From contig NZ_LT622359.1 of NCBI RefSeq assembly GCF_900098925.1, positions 412,152-476,151 on the forward strand: a stretch of DNA of 64,000 nt, given 5' to 3'. This stretch comes from Bacillus massiliglaciei. Its GTDB lineage: Bacteria > Bacillota > Bacilli > Bacillales > DSM-1321. Below the pieces are notes generated by a model. That model did not search any database. It saw only the letters and a list, made by a program, of their open reading frames with translations, and was not told where the DNA came from. The translations under genes and the position numbers were made by a program. Below, piece by piece: positions 51,020-59,277 of this stretch (position 1 is its first letter; each line of letters opens with the position of its first letter).

Positions 51020-52372
51020 TTAAAAACGCCAATCAATTTTGACGTGATCATGTTCGATATAAATTTGTCTAATGCAACTTTGCACTATTGCTCTCTTGTC
51101 GGGGAAATCAAGTACATCTAAATTATGTTTTATGTTATCTAACATATCCTCAGAAATTATAAATGTGTCTTCTTCTTGTATGGTCTGCTTGTTGATTATT
51201 CGATTTTTTTCTTCGGTTAACTTCGATAATTGTTTCTCTAATAAATTATTATCGATTTTCTCATTGGTATATAGCTGGATCAAACGTTCAATTTTTCTGT
51301 CAACATCTTTAAGGAGCTTATTATAATCTACAGTAGGTCTCTTTTTCTGATCAGTTGATTTTTTTAATAACATGTTTTTTAATTCTTCAAGTACTAAGGA
51401 CTCAATTTTATCTTTACTCCAGATTTTGTTTACACATTTAGTTTCATATTCGGACGGAAATCTACGTGCTTTACATATGTAATAATAATAATTTTTCTTA
51501 TTTTTCTTTGATATTCCAGTTGAATAAGCTACAAACGATTCACCACAGCAACTGCACCCCAATAAACCACTCAGGAGGCTTGTTTTAGCCTTATGAGCAT
51601 TATTACCCTTGTGGCGTCTCAGAAGGGCTTGTACGCGGTCGAATTGTTCTTCTGTGACTATTGGATCGTGTTGACCCTGGTAAAGCTCACCTGCAAACTT
51701 TACTTGTCCGATGTATAGAGGATTGGATAGGATATCTCTGTACCTTCTGAATCTCCAAACTGGATAACCTTCTTCTTTTAAGTTCTTTTGGACAATGGTT
51801 ATAGAGTGATATGCTTCATAAAGATCAAATGCTCTTTTTATGTGTTTTGACTCATCTTCCTTTAATACAAGATGGCCATCTACCCTGGCATACCCTGCAG
51901 GATCATAATCCCCGCCCATAACTCTCAAACCATTCTCTGCTCTTTTGATATGGCCCATTCGCATTCTTTCTGCAATAGTTTCTCGTTCTAATTGCGCGAA
52001 AACAGATAAAATTCCTATCATCGCTTTTCCGAATGGTGAGGAGGTGTCTAATGTTTCAGTAATCGATACAAAATCCACATCGTTTTTTAAGAAATGCTCT
52101 TCAATAAGTTCTAACGTATCTTTTTGTGAACGAGACAATCTGTCTAATTTATAAACAACAACCGCATCTATTTCCTTTAAATTTTTCAGCATTCTTTGCA
52201 AATCAGGTCTCTCCAGTGTGGATCCAGAAAATCCCCCATCGATATAAAAGTCCTGAACTTCCCAATTTTTCGCTTTGCAATACGCTTCTAATCGTTCTCT
52301 TTGAACTTCAATACTATAATTTTCAATCTGTTCCTGTGTACTAACTCGAATATATAGTGCAGCTTTAACCAT
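51020..52372 (-). CDS. int: Large serine recombinase, phage integrase
   Basis: A 450-residue serine integrase. The N-terminal resolvase domain has ALYIRVST (catalytic Ser11), GFSGSTLERPDLQRML, YKLDRLSRSQKDTLELI and FAQLERETIAERM. A recombinase domain (DUF/Recombinase, about residues 155-260) and a zinc ribbon (CSCCG ... C) follow, then a coiled-coil and a C-terminal tail. It closely resembles the integrase of Listeria phage A118, which inserts in comK. TGGAGG precedes the ATG. Its 3' end faces the attachment junction, as expected for attL. Confidence 0.95.
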   Translation of the reverse strand: MVKAALYIRVSTQEQIENYSIEVQRERLEAYCKAKNWEVQDFYIDGGFSGSTLERPDLQRMLKNLKEIDAVVVYKLDRLSRSQKDTLELIEEHFLKNDVDFVSITETLDTSSPFGKAMIGILSVFAQLERETIAERMRMGHIKRAENGLRVMGGDYDPAGYARVDGHLVLKEDESKHIKRAFDLYEAYHSITIVQKNLKEEGYPVWRFRRYRDILSNPLYIGQVKFAGELYQGQHDPIVTEEQFDRVQALLRRHKGNNAHKAKTSLLSGLLGCSCCGESFVAYSTGISKKNKKNYYYYICKARRFPSEYETKCVNKIWSKDKIESLVLEELKNMLLKKSTDQKKRPTVDYNKLLKDVDRKIERLIQLYTNEKIDNNLLEKQLSKLTEEKNRIINKQTIQEEDTFIISEDMLDNIKHNLDVLDFPDKRAIVQSCIRQIYIEHDHVKIDWRF

Positions 52373-52387
52373 TATGAACCTCCAATT

Positions 52388-53044
52388 TTAGAATTTAATA
52401 TTTAGAGGAGCCATGTACCAAACTAATTTTCCTTTAATATGGATTGGGTTAAATTCTTGCTCCTTTGAATTATAAAACTGAGTTGTATGTTTAGGGTTAT
52501 AGCTTTCTGGTTCTAAAGTAATTCCATCTTGGAATTTATAAAAACGTTTTAGAGTAGCGTCATAACCATTCACAGCCACTGCTGCGATATCTCCGTTCTT
52601 TACCTCTTGAGTTGGATCTATTAAAGCTAAGGCATCTGGAGGAACAACTTTATTCATGCTGTCCCCAGTAACTTTCACTAAAAAGGCATCAGGATATTTA
52701 TCAGCAATTTCAAACGGAACATTTACCCATTCTTGTACTGCTACCATTTCGATTGGAAGACCTGCTGCTATAGATCCAAGCAAAGGTACTGGTTTAGAAA
52801 AACCATCAATATTATGGTGTTTTAAACTAATTGGATTAACTTTTGAAGTTTTATCTTCTATAATGTCACTTTTTCTAATTCCAAAGTGATCTGCGATTTT
52901 TTGAATAGCTCCCATTCTTGGTTCTTTAATTCCGTTCTCCCAAGTTGAGACTGCTTTATCAGTAACCCCTGCAATCTCTGCAAGGTCTTTTTGGGAAAGA
53001 TTATGCATTTCTCTTAGTTTTTTTATATTTTTACCAATACTCAT
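52388..53044 (-). CDS. CI-like phage repressor with S24 self-cleavage domain
   Basis: A 218-residue lysogeny repressor. The XRE HTH (residues 6-60) has LSQKDLAEIAGVTDKAVSTWE. The LexA-like S24 domain has a probable Ala94-Gly95 cleavage site (SIAAGLP), S129 (VTGDSM) and K166 (ATLKRFY), so RecA-stimulated autocleavage and SOS induction are likely. GGGGGGG lies upstream of the ATG. The divergent control region to its right carries TCTACTT/AAGTAGA dyads, its probable operators. Confidence 0.93.
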   Translation of the reverse strand: MSIGKNIKKLREMHNLSQKDLAEIAGVTDKAVSTWENGIKEPRMGAIQKIADHFGIRKSDIIEDKTSKVNPISLKHHNIDGFSKPVPLLGSIAAGLPIEMVAVQEWVNVPFEIADKYPDAFLVKVTGDSMNKVVPPDALALIDPTQEVKNGDIAAVAVNGYDATLKRFYKFQDGITLEPESYNPKHTTQFYNSKEQEFNPIHIKGKLVWYMAPLNIKF

Positions 53045-53081
53045 TTTATATCCCCCCCGGTCTTCTGTTATTAAATATCAT

Positions 53082-53202
53082 AAACTAAAAGTAGAATATA
53101 TTCAACTTAAAGTCGAAAAAAATCTACTTTTAATATAGTAGGACACTTTTAAAGTAGAAAAAGTAGATAGATTTATTATTGACATTCTACTTTAAGTAGA
53201 TT
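53082..53202. promoter_or_regulatory. Repressor operator array between CI-like and Cro-like genes
   Basis: At least four related sites occur: TTCAACTTAAAGTCGAA (53101-53117), ATCTACTTTTAATATAGTA (53121-53140), CACTTTTAAAGTAGAAA (53144-53160) and the perfect dyad TTCTACTTTAAGTAGA (53185-53200). The shared half-site is CTACTTT. This is the classical arrangement of a temperate phage immunity region. Confidence 0.8.
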
Positions 53203-53207
53203 AATAT
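53179..53207 (+). promoter_or_regulatory. Phage rightward early promoter
   Basis: TTGACA (53179-53184), exactly 17 nt and TAATAT (53202-53207): near-consensus sigma-A. The spacer is almost entirely filled by the dyad TCTACTTTAAGTAGA, so repressor binding must block polymerase. Confidence 0.85.
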
Positions 53208-53241
53208 TTGGTTAAGCAAGATGAAAAGCGAGGTGATAACC

Positions 53242-53478
53242 ATGATACTCACTTTAAAACAAGCTAGAATGCTAAAGGGTTTTACACAACGCGACATAGC
53301 TAAACGTCTAGGGATTCACGTTCAAACTTATAGCAAGATGGAAAAGGATCCGGATAACGTAACTATCGGTGAAGCAAAAAAAATCTGTCGAATCTTAGAT
53401 GTAAGTTATGATTTTATTTTTTTTAACCATGACTCTACTTTAAGTAGAGAGAGGGAAGGGAGTTTACTTCAAAAGTAG
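53242..53478 (+). CDS. Cro-like XRE-family regulator
   Basis: A 78-residue HTH protein. Residues 4-60 form the DNA-binding fold (LKQARMLKGFTQRDIAKRLG, then IHVQTYSKMEK). I chose ATG 53242, with GAGGTGAT upstream, over ATG 53221, which has no site. It is the first gene of the rightward operon, divergent from the CI-like gene, which is the place of Cro. Its last codons contain a copy of the operator dyad (53433-53449). Confidence 0.85.
   Translation: MILTLKQARMLKGFTQRDIAKRLGIHVQTYSKMEKDPDNVTIGEAKKICRILDVSYDFIFFNHDSTLSREREGSLLQK
53433..53449. promoter_or_regulatory. Operator dyad inside the end of the Cro-like gene
   Basis: CTCTACTTTAAGTAGAG is a perfect 17-bp dyad and the same core as the promoter operator. 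A half copy (TTACTTCAAAAGTAGAG) follows at 53463-53479 just before the next gene. It could act as a distal operator for looping or a roadblock. Confidence 0.65.
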
Positions 53479-53492
53479 AGAGAGGTGGAGGG

Positions 53493-53729
53493 ATGAAAAT
53501 AAAACAGTCGTTTCAAATCATTAGCGTTTCGATTGATGGATTTGAATTTCAAGCACCTGAAGGGTTGGCTGAAGTTTTAAATAGGAACAACGCATGGGAG
53601 TATGTTGCTCCGGACGAAAAAAAGTCAAGTAGTTCTTTAATGCAAGAATATGACAGAAAAGTGGTTTATGAGAACGGGACGCTATCCACAGTGTTGACTT
53701 ATAAAGGAAAAGCTAAACAAATCTCGTAG
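53493..53729 (+). CDS. Hypothetical phage protein, 78 residues
   Basis: I do not recognise the family. AGAGAGGTGGAGG precedes the ATG, and it begins 15 bp after the Cro-like gene. It is soluble and mixed charged, with a probable beta-rich N-terminus (FQIISVSIDGFEF). Its place in the early operon suggests a small regulatory or host-takeover protein, but nothing in the sequence shows this. Confidence 0.65.
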   Translation: MKIKQSFQIISVSIDGFEFQAPEGLAEVLNRNNAWEYVAPDEKKSSSSLMQEYDRKVVYENGTLSTVLTYKGKAKQIS

Positions 53730-53738
53730 GAGGTAATC

Positions 53739-53852
53739 ATGGTCACTTTAACTACATTTGTATTTTGTCTTTTGTTGGCAAGCACGTTCAGTTTTATGTT
53801 AGGTGGAATCTTTGCTAGAGAGGAAATGAAAGGAGGTGAAAATAATGAATGA
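53739..53852 (+). CDS. Small single-helix membrane peptide
   Basis: A 37-codon frame, ATG 53739 after TAGGAGG. The N-terminal 25 residues are hydrophobic (LTTFVFCLLLASTFSFMLGG), followed by a short charged tail (REEMKGGENNE). The end overlaps the antirepressor start by 8 bp and carries that gene's ribosome site, so the two are coupled. Function unknown. Confidence 0.55.
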   Translation: MVTLTTFVFCLLLASTFSFMLGGIFAREEMKGGENNE

Positions 53853-54573
53853 AATCATCACCACGAATCAAAATGAACAGGGTGAAATTATTGTAAGCGG
53901 CCGGGAGCTTCATAAATTTCTGGAAGTTAAGACTGAATATCGAAAATGGTTCGGCCGAATGACCGAGTATGGATTTAATGAAAAAATTGATTTCCTAAGG
54001 GTGACCCAAAAATGTCCGACCCCTGGAGGAATGCAAGAAATTGTAGATCACCACATCAAATTAGATATGGCAAAAGAAATCTCCATGATCCAGAGAACGG
54101 AAAAAGGAAAGCAGGCCCGTCAGTATTTCCTGCAGCTGGAGAAACTATGGAACAGTCCAGAGATGGTAATGAAAAGGGCGCTTCAATTTGCTGATCAAAA
54201 AGTAATTGAGCTAAAAGAGAAAATTGCTTTGGATAAACCAAAGGTTCTGTTTGCGGAGGCGGTGGAGGTCTCACAGTCATCCATCTTGATCGGAGAGCTG
54301 TCAAAGCTGCTAAAGCAGAATGGAATTGAAATTGGGCAAAACAGGCTGTTTGAATGGCTGCGGGAGAAAGGATATCTCATTAAGAAAAAAGGAGAGATGT
54401 TTAACCTGCCTTCTCAGAAAAGCATGGATTTGGGTCTGTTTGAAATTAAAAAGAGAATTGTCAGCAATCCAGATGGGTCCAGTCGTACAACCAGAACGCC
54501 TAAGGTAACTGGAAAGGGTCAGATTTATTTCATAAATAAATTTCTTAACAATGAAATGAAAATAGCTGAGTGA
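53845..54573 (+). CDS. Phage antirepressor (AntA/ANT type)
   Basis: A 242-residue protein. The N-terminal AntA/AntB domain (about residues 1-100) has SGRELHKFLEVKTEYRKWFG and the C-terminal ANT/KilAC domain (about 130-235) has ELSKLLKQNGIEIGQNRLFE followed by WLREKGYLI. Such proteins bind the CI-type repressor or its DNA and favour lytic growth. ATG 53845 follows AAAGGAGGTG. It lies in the rightward early operon downstream of the Cro-like gene. Confidence 0.88.
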   Translation: MNEIITTNQNEQGEIIVSGRELHKFLEVKTEYRKWFGRMTEYGFNEKIDFLRVTQKCPTPGGMQEIVDHHIKLDMAKEISMIQRTEKGKQARQYFLQLEKLWNSPEMVMKRALQFADQKVIELKEKIALDKPKVLFAEAVEVSQSSILIGELSKLLKQNGIEIGQNRLFEWLREKGYLIKKKGEMFNLPSQKSMDLGLFEIKKRIVSNPDGSSRTTRTPKVTGKGQIYFINKFLNNEMKIAE

Positions 54574-54586
54574 GGAGATGAGAGAG

Positions 54587-54802
54587 ATGCCTGAAAGAAC
54601 GATCAAGTCTATAGAAGTAGATGCAAGAAGATGGGTTCATTCGATTGAGATTGGAAACAAATACGCAGACAAAATTGTTGAGGACATTATCGAGAGGGAC
54701 GGGCAATACATGCTGTTCGATCAAAACGATGAGCTGATTGCAGAAATCAATTTGCCGGTTTTGTGTGTGAGATATCAATATGATGCATTGGAGGTTTGCT
54801 AA
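54587..54802 (+). CDS. Hypothetical phage protein, 71 residues
   Basis: Unrecognised. ATG 54587 is 9 nt after GAGGAG (54572-54577); ATG 54578 in the same frame is too close. The product is acidic and soluble, with a pattern of two short helices and two strands (QYMLFDQNDELIAEINLP). It ends one base before the GTG of the SbcC-like gene and is probably co-translated with it. Confidence 0.6.
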   Translation: MPERTIKSIEVDARRWVHSIEIGNKYADKIVEDIIERDGQYMLFDQNDELIAEINLPVLCVRYQYDALEVC

Positions 54803-56320
54803 GTGAAGATTATCTTTAAAGCTTTGACCCTTACTAATTTTAAATCGCACCGTGATCTGACAGTTGAGTTTGGCGACACGACACAGATCACGGCGGATAA
54901 CGCGAAAGGAAAGACTACCGTTGTGGAGTCTATCCCATGGCTATTGTACGGCACTGATGCCACAGGAAGCAAATTGAATCCTGCGCCTATTACATACGAG
55001 GCAGAGGAGACGATGGTTTCACTTTTATTGGATATTGATGAAAAGTCTTTATTACTGGGCAGAGGCCTAAAGAAAGGCAAAACTGCGTATTACATCAACG
55101 AAGTGCCATCAAAAGCTGGCGAATTTAATGAGATTGTCGAGAACCTATTCACGAAGGATTTATTCCTATCGCTGTTCAATCCTCATTATTTTCCCTCTCT
55201 ACATTGGGAGAAGCAAAGGGCCACGTTACTGCAATATGTATCCTCTCCAGCAAATAAAGAAGTATTAAAGCATATGCCGGACGAGCAACACAAATGCCTA
55301 GCTGCTTTATTAAAAAAGCATAGTTTAGATGATATTAAGAAAATCCACGCTGAGAATAAGACAAGCCTGGACAAAAAATATATAGCTGCACAAAGCCGGA
55401 CAAAGACACTTAAAGAGCAGCTGGATAGGTTTTCCGATATTCAAGCTCCCATCGAATCATTGAAAGTGGAACTTGCACAAATAGATAAGCAGGTGCGGGA
55501 GAAAGAAAACCAGATGGATGACATATGGGATAAAAATCAGGATTTCAATAAGACTCAGGCTGAGATTTTGAACCTGCAGCAACAAATTGAAATGTCATTC
55601 GAGCGTTGGCAAAAAATAAAAACACAAGTTGCCCAGGATACTTGTGACATGTGTAAACAACCTTTGGATGAAGAAGCGGTTTCCGAGGTGAATGCGGAAA
55701 TCGAGCAACGCAAAGCTGATCACAGGAAGCAGCATAAAGAGCTTGTTAGCAAAAGGAACGAACTGCAAGAAAAATTAGCTGGCCTGGAATTTATCGATCC
55801 AGCTGTACTTAGAGAGGAAATCAAAAAGCTGGATGAATCAGGACAGCCATTGCGCTCTGCTATTAGAGAATATGCTGAGTTTAATAGATTACAAGAAGAA
55901 ACTGAACAAGCTAAGACAGATGAAAAAGACACACTTAAATCCCTCAATGAATCAATTTTCATCCTGGACAGTGTGAAGGCATTCAAGGCCAAGGAAGCCG
56001 AATTACAGGCTGAAAAAGTACAAGCTCTATTTGATACTTTATCCGTCCGCCTGTTTGAAGAACAGAAGAATGGCGAGTTGAAAAACACCTTTGAAATCGA
56101 ACTGGATGGTAAGCCGTACAGGACCCTGTCATTGTCCGAAAGCATCCGGGCAGGCTTGGAATTAAGGGATGTCCTTAGCCAGCAGAGTGACCTTGTTACG
56201 CCGGTTGTCGTGGATAATGCTGAGTCCATTACGAAATTTAAGGAGCCTATCGGACAGATGATATTAAGCCGGGTAGTTGCCGGGCAGGAACTGAAAATAG
56301 AAGGGAAGGATGCGGAATGA
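54803..56320 (+). CDS. SbcC/Rad50-like recombination ATPase
   Basis: A 505-residue ABC-type ATPase of the SMC/SbcC class. N-terminal Walker A is in ADNAKGKTTV. Long coiled coils (about residues 185-280 and 290-400) flank a zinc hook, C281-D-M-C284. The C-terminal half has the signature region (TLSLSESIRAGLELRDVL) and the Walker B (VTPVVVDNAESI), with Asn in place of the usual Glu-adjacent residue. It starts with GTG. The usual SbcD nuclease subunit is not adjacent; RecT and an MBL-fold protein lie 1-2 kb downstream, so I infer a phage recombination role. Confidence 0.85.
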   Translation: MKIIFKALTLTNFKSHRDLTVEFGDTTQITADNAKGKTTVVESIPWLLYGTDATGSKLNPAPITYEAEETMVSLLLDIDEKSLLLGRGLKKGKTAYYINEVPSKAGEFNEIVENLFTKDLFLSLFNPHYFPSLHWEKQRATLLQYVSSPANKEVLKHMPDEQHKCLAALLKKHSLDDIKKIHAENKTSLDKKYIAAQSRTKTLKEQLDRFSDIQAPIESLKVELAQIDKQVREKENQMDDIWDKNQDFNKTQAEILNLQQQIEMSFERWQKIKTQVAQDTCDMCKQPLDEEAVSEVNAEIEQRKADHRKQHKELVSKRNELQEKLAGLEFIDPAVLREEIKKLDESGQPLRSAIREYAEFNRLQEETEQAKTDEKDTLKSLNESIFILDSVKAFKAKEAELQAEKVQALFDTLSVRLFEEQKNGELKNTFEIELDGKPYRTLSLSESIRAGLELRDVLSQQSDLVTPVVVDNAESITKFKEPIGQMILSRVVAGQELKIEGKDAE

Positions 56321-56478
56321 AACGCGGCAAACGATTAACCGTCCGTCAGCATAAAGCCGTCCAAGCCATCGGGATTAAGGAAAGCAAAGACTGGCTCTTT
56401 CTTAAGCATCCAGAAGGGGAAAACATGACGATTATCCATCGGTATACAGGTCAGACCCGGGAGGTTCCGCATGAGTAA
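56317..56478 (+). CDS. Small phage protein, DUF6906-like
   Basis: A 53-codon frame, ATG 56317 overlapping the previous stop as ATGA. The sequence begins MKRGKRLTVRQHKAVQ, then GIKESKDWLFLKHPEG and IIHRYTGQTREV, matching small early phage proteins I know as DUF6906. It is basic and soluble. It overlaps the next gene by 8 bp. Function unknown. Confidence 0.7.
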   Translation: MKRGKRLTVRQHKAVQAIGIKESKDWLFLKHPEGENMTIIHRYTGQTREVPHE

Positions 56479-56698
56479 AGATCACATTGAGCACCCGGAC
56501 GTTACCCAGATTAGGAAAACGGGATATGCCAATATGGTCGCCCAGCCGGAGCATTCAGGTACAGATTACTTTGGCAATGAAATCCTAGAAGGGGATTCCA
56601 TCGTGCTTGATCCGGAGAATGGTGAGGCTGTTCCGGAAGATAGATTGGAAGATTACCTGATTGAAGCTAAAGGTTTCATATTCAAAATTGCAGATTGA
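56471..56698 (+). CDS. YqaI-like small phage protein
   Basis: A 75-residue acidic protein. The segment DYFGNEILEGDSIVLDPENG and the end LEDYLIEAKGFIFKIAD resemble YqaI of the B. subtilis skin element. The ATG lies within the end of the preceding gene, with GGGAGG upstream. It sits in the same early-operon position as in skin-like prophages, just ahead of recombination genes. Function unknown. Confidence 0.65.
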   Translation: MSKDHIEHPDVTQIRKTGYANMVAQPEHSGTDYFGNEILEGDSIVLDPENGEAVPEDRLEDYLIEAKGFIFKIAD

Positions 56699-56715
56699 TA
56701 GGAGGAGTTTAAATT

Positions 56716-57150
56716 ATGGCAAACAATATCATGGGGCTTGATTTAAAAATTGATGAAAAGTATATCGGAGAAATCGTACAAGGAGTAGTTCAATCAAGCA
56801 TTGCTGAAGCTTTAGGGAAAAAAGATGAACTTGTTAGCACAGCCATTAAAACAATGCTTATGACAAAAGTTGATAAGAGCGGTAAGGTAAGCAGCTACTC
56901 TAGTGATAATAAATATAACTTAATCGATTATCATGTCCACACGACTGTCACAGAACTTTGCAAGGAAATGGTTAAAGAAATTTTGGATGAAAACAGAGAA
57001 TCTCTTAAAGAAGAACTTAAGAGGCAGTTGTCAAGCCAAAGGAGTATTGAAGCCTTCACGAAAAGCATGATAGATAGCACAGTTGAAAATCTATCAAACA
57101 AGTGGAACCCTTCTCTGACAGTCAAATTTGATGAAGAAGATAGATATTAA
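56716..57150 (+). CDS. Hypothetical phage protein, 144 residues
   Basis: I do not recognise this family. TAGGAGGAG precedes the ATG. The product is largely helical, with long charged helices (residues 75-115, TVTELCKEMVKEILDENRES). It lies immediately upstream of recT. An accessory role in recombination or DNA binding is possible, but nothing specific is visible. Confidence 0.65.
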   Translation: MANNIMGLDLKIDEKYIGEIVQGVVQSSIAEALGKKDELVSTAIKTMLMTKVDKSGKVSSYSSDNKYNLIDYHVHTTVTELCKEMVKEILDENRESLKEELKRQLSSQRSIEAFTKSMIDSTVENLSNKWNPSLTVKFDEEDRY

Positions 57151-57164
57151 GGAGGAATTTAACA

Positions 57165-58097
57165 ATGGCAAACAATAATTCAATCGTTACTCAAAATACG
57201 GAACTTAATGAGTTACATCAGATCGGTGACTTCGGCGTTAATGAACTTATGACTATGAAAGAGACGGTAGGTAAAGATTTATCGATCCCACAGTTTAACC
57301 TCTTCATGTATCAATGTAATCGAATGGGGCTGGATCCATCACTAAAACATGCTTTCCCAATTGTGTATGGAGGAAAGATGGATATTCGGGTTTCATATGA
57401 AGGGCTGAAATCCTTGGCTCAAAAGTCTGAGGGATATCAAGGGATTTTCTCGCAAGTTGTTTGCGAAAACGAAATTGATGACTTCGATGTGGTTTTAAAT
57501 GATGAGGGTGAAATGGTTGGTGTAAAGCATAAACCGAGATTTCCTAGAGGCAAGGTGATGGGGGCCTATGCTATTGCCAAACGAGAAAATAGAAGTAATT
57601 ACGTAGTCTTCATGGATGTTTCAGAAGTTCAAAAATGGATGAAGATTAACGGCAAGTTTTGGAAACAAGATAATGGCGATGTGGACCCTGATATGTTCAA
57701 AAAACATGTAGGAACCAGAGCAATAAAAGGACAATTTGATATCGCGGACGTAGTGGTTGAAGGAATGGAGACTGTTACCGATGCTGCTGCCGTCCCTGAA
57801 TATAAACCGCAAGATCGCAAAGACATCACTCCTAACCAGGATCTTATCGATAAGCCTGTCAGTGAAGAAAAGAAGCCTGTTGAAGATCCAGAGATTAAGA
57901 GAATCCGCGGTGATGTGAGCAAAGCCTTTAAGCAGCTGGGCATCCCTAAAAAGGAACAGCTAGCTTATATCGCTAAACATGCTCCAAGTTTCCCAGAAAA
58001 CCCATCCCTTGCAGATTATGTTGGACTGCTGCAGCTGCTTGAAATGCACTTAGACATGCAGGAAGCGCAAAATTCAAGTAATGACGAGCTGGATTAA
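57165..58097 (+). CDS. recT: RecT-family single-strand annealing protein
   Basis: A 310-residue phage recombinase that pairs complementary single strands. Family blocks: LSIPQFNLFMYQCNRMGLDP, VYGGKMDIRVSYEGLKSLAQ and FKKHVGTRAIKGQF. The C-terminal 80 residues are low-complexity and charged. AAGGAGG precedes the ATG. Usually a 5'-3' exonuclease (RecE or YqaJ type) is next to it; here the neighbours are an MBL-fold protein 2 bp downstream and the SbcC-like ATPase upstream. Confidence 0.92.
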   Translation: MANNNSIVTQNTELNELHQIGDFGVNELMTMKETVGKDLSIPQFNLFMYQCNRMGLDPSLKHAFPIVYGGKMDIRVSYEGLKSLAQKSEGYQGIFSQVVCENEIDDFDVVLNDEGEMVGVKHKPRFPRGKVMGAYAIAKRENRSNYVVFMDVSEVQKWMKINGKFWKQDNGDVDPDMFKKHVGTRAIKGQFDIADVVVEGMETVTDAAAVPEYKPQDRKDITPNQDLIDKPVSEEKKPVEDPEIKRIRGDVSKAFKQLGIPKKEQLAYIAKHAPSFPENPSLADYVGLLQLLEMHLDMQEAQNSSNDELD

Positions 58098-58099
58098 TT

Positions 58100-58837
58100 A
58101 TGAAGGTAGACATCATAGCGAGTGGATCCAAAGGCAATGTAATAGCTATTCGTTCAGGAGAAAACACGATTTTAGCTGATGCGGGGATTCCTAAGACGCA
58201 AATTGAGAAAAGGCTATTGGAGGTCGGGATTCGTCCCGACTCCATAGATGCCATCTTTATCACTCATGCTCACTCAGACCACGTTAAAGGGCTGCCAATA
58301 GCCAATAAGTACAAGATTCCAGTCTATGCCTCTGAGGGCGAATGGAAAAGCATTAAAGGCGTGGACCCTGAGTTGAAACGAGTCATTAAAGGGAATCTGC
58401 AAGCTTTTAATTTTGATATAACGGTCTTTAAAACTTACCACGATGCTCATGAACCAATTGGTTTTGCCATTGTGGACAATGTTGGGGATAAAGTGTCTGT
58501 CTGTTTGGATACTGGCAAGGTGGACGAGGAAATGATTCAAGCCATGAAATACAGCAACTTTTTCATTATTGAATCCAATCACGAGCCGGCCATGGTTGAG
58601 TATTCTCAATATCCAAACAGCGTCAAAGCAAGGGTCTTATCTGATATCGGTCACTTAAGCAATAAGCAGACTGCGGAAGCCCTGGCCAAGTTGATTAAAG
58701 GAATCGGCGAAAAGATTTATCTGACCCACTTATCCAGCAGCAATAACTTCGCTGATCTAGCCAAGATGACAACTATTCGAGAGTTGGCCAGAAGAGGATT
58801 TAAAGCCAACAGAGATTATGAAATAGAGGTGTTTTAA
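58100..58837 (+). CDS. MBL-fold metallo-hydrolase (probable phage nuclease)
   Basis: A 245-residue metallo-beta-lactamase-fold protein. The metal motif HAHSDHVKG is clear, preceded by ILADAGIPKTQIEKRL; further ligands fit YHDAHEP, CLDTGK, IESNHE and YLTHLSSSN. The ATG is 2 bp after the recT stop and the next gene starts directly after its TAA, so it is part of the recombination operon. Proteins of this group resemble YycJ-type exonucleases; nuclease activity is inferred. Confidence 0.82.
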   Translation: MKVDIIASGSKGNVIAIRSGENTILADAGIPKTQIEKRLLEVGIRPDSIDAIFITHAHSDHVKGLPIANKYKIPVYASEGEWKSIKGVDPELKRVIKGNLQAFNFDITVFKTYHDAHEPIGFAIVDNVGDKVSVCLDTGKVDEEMIQAMKYSNFFIIESNHEPAMVEYSQYPNSVKARVLSDIGHLSNKQTAEALAKLIKGIGEKIYLTHLSSSNNFADLAKMTTIRELARRGFKANRDYEIEVF

Positions 58838-59260
58838 ATGAAAATTAAACTATTAAAAGATATTCATAAGCAAGGCAGAGGGAGAATTGCCAATAAAGGC
58901 GAGTTGTTTGAAGTACGTCAGTTGTATTCTCTTACTCTTTTAGACAGACGTTGGAAATACCAAGTTATAGATGGAGCATTATCAGGTGAACTATTTGATC
59001 CAGATGTTTGCCTGGAGATTAAGGAAGACGATGAGCAGCCTGCAGAAGATGTATTTACAGAGCAAGAAGTTGAAGATATCAAACTGCACTATATCGAGCA
59101 GCTGGATAAGGAAAAAGAGAAAAATGATCGTCTGATTCTGGCTGTCACTAATCTAATCAGGCTGATGGCAGAAAGAAACGGGCATGAACTTAAAATCGAT
59201 GAGCTTTTAACTTTAATGAAAGAGTCTCCTTTATTCCAGATCAACACTATTCAGAGATAA
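58838..59260 (+). CDS. Hypothetical phage protein, 140 residues
   Basis: Unrecognised. It begins directly after the MBL gene stop. The N-terminal 65 residues look beta-rich (MKIKLLKDIHKQGRGRIANK, GELFEVRQLYSLTL), and the rest is a helical charged region (YIEQLDKEKEKNDRLILAVT). It may be an adaptor between the recombination and replication genes; this is only positional inference. Confidence 0.65.
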   Translation: MKIKLLKDIHKQGRGRIANKGELFEVRQLYSLTLLDRRWKYQVIDGALSGELFDPDVCLEIKEDDEQPAEDVFTEQEVEDIKLHYIEQLDKEKEKNDRLILAVTNLIRLMAERNGHELKIDELLTLMKESPLFQINTIQR

Positions 59261-59277
59261 AGAACGGATGAAGCTTT

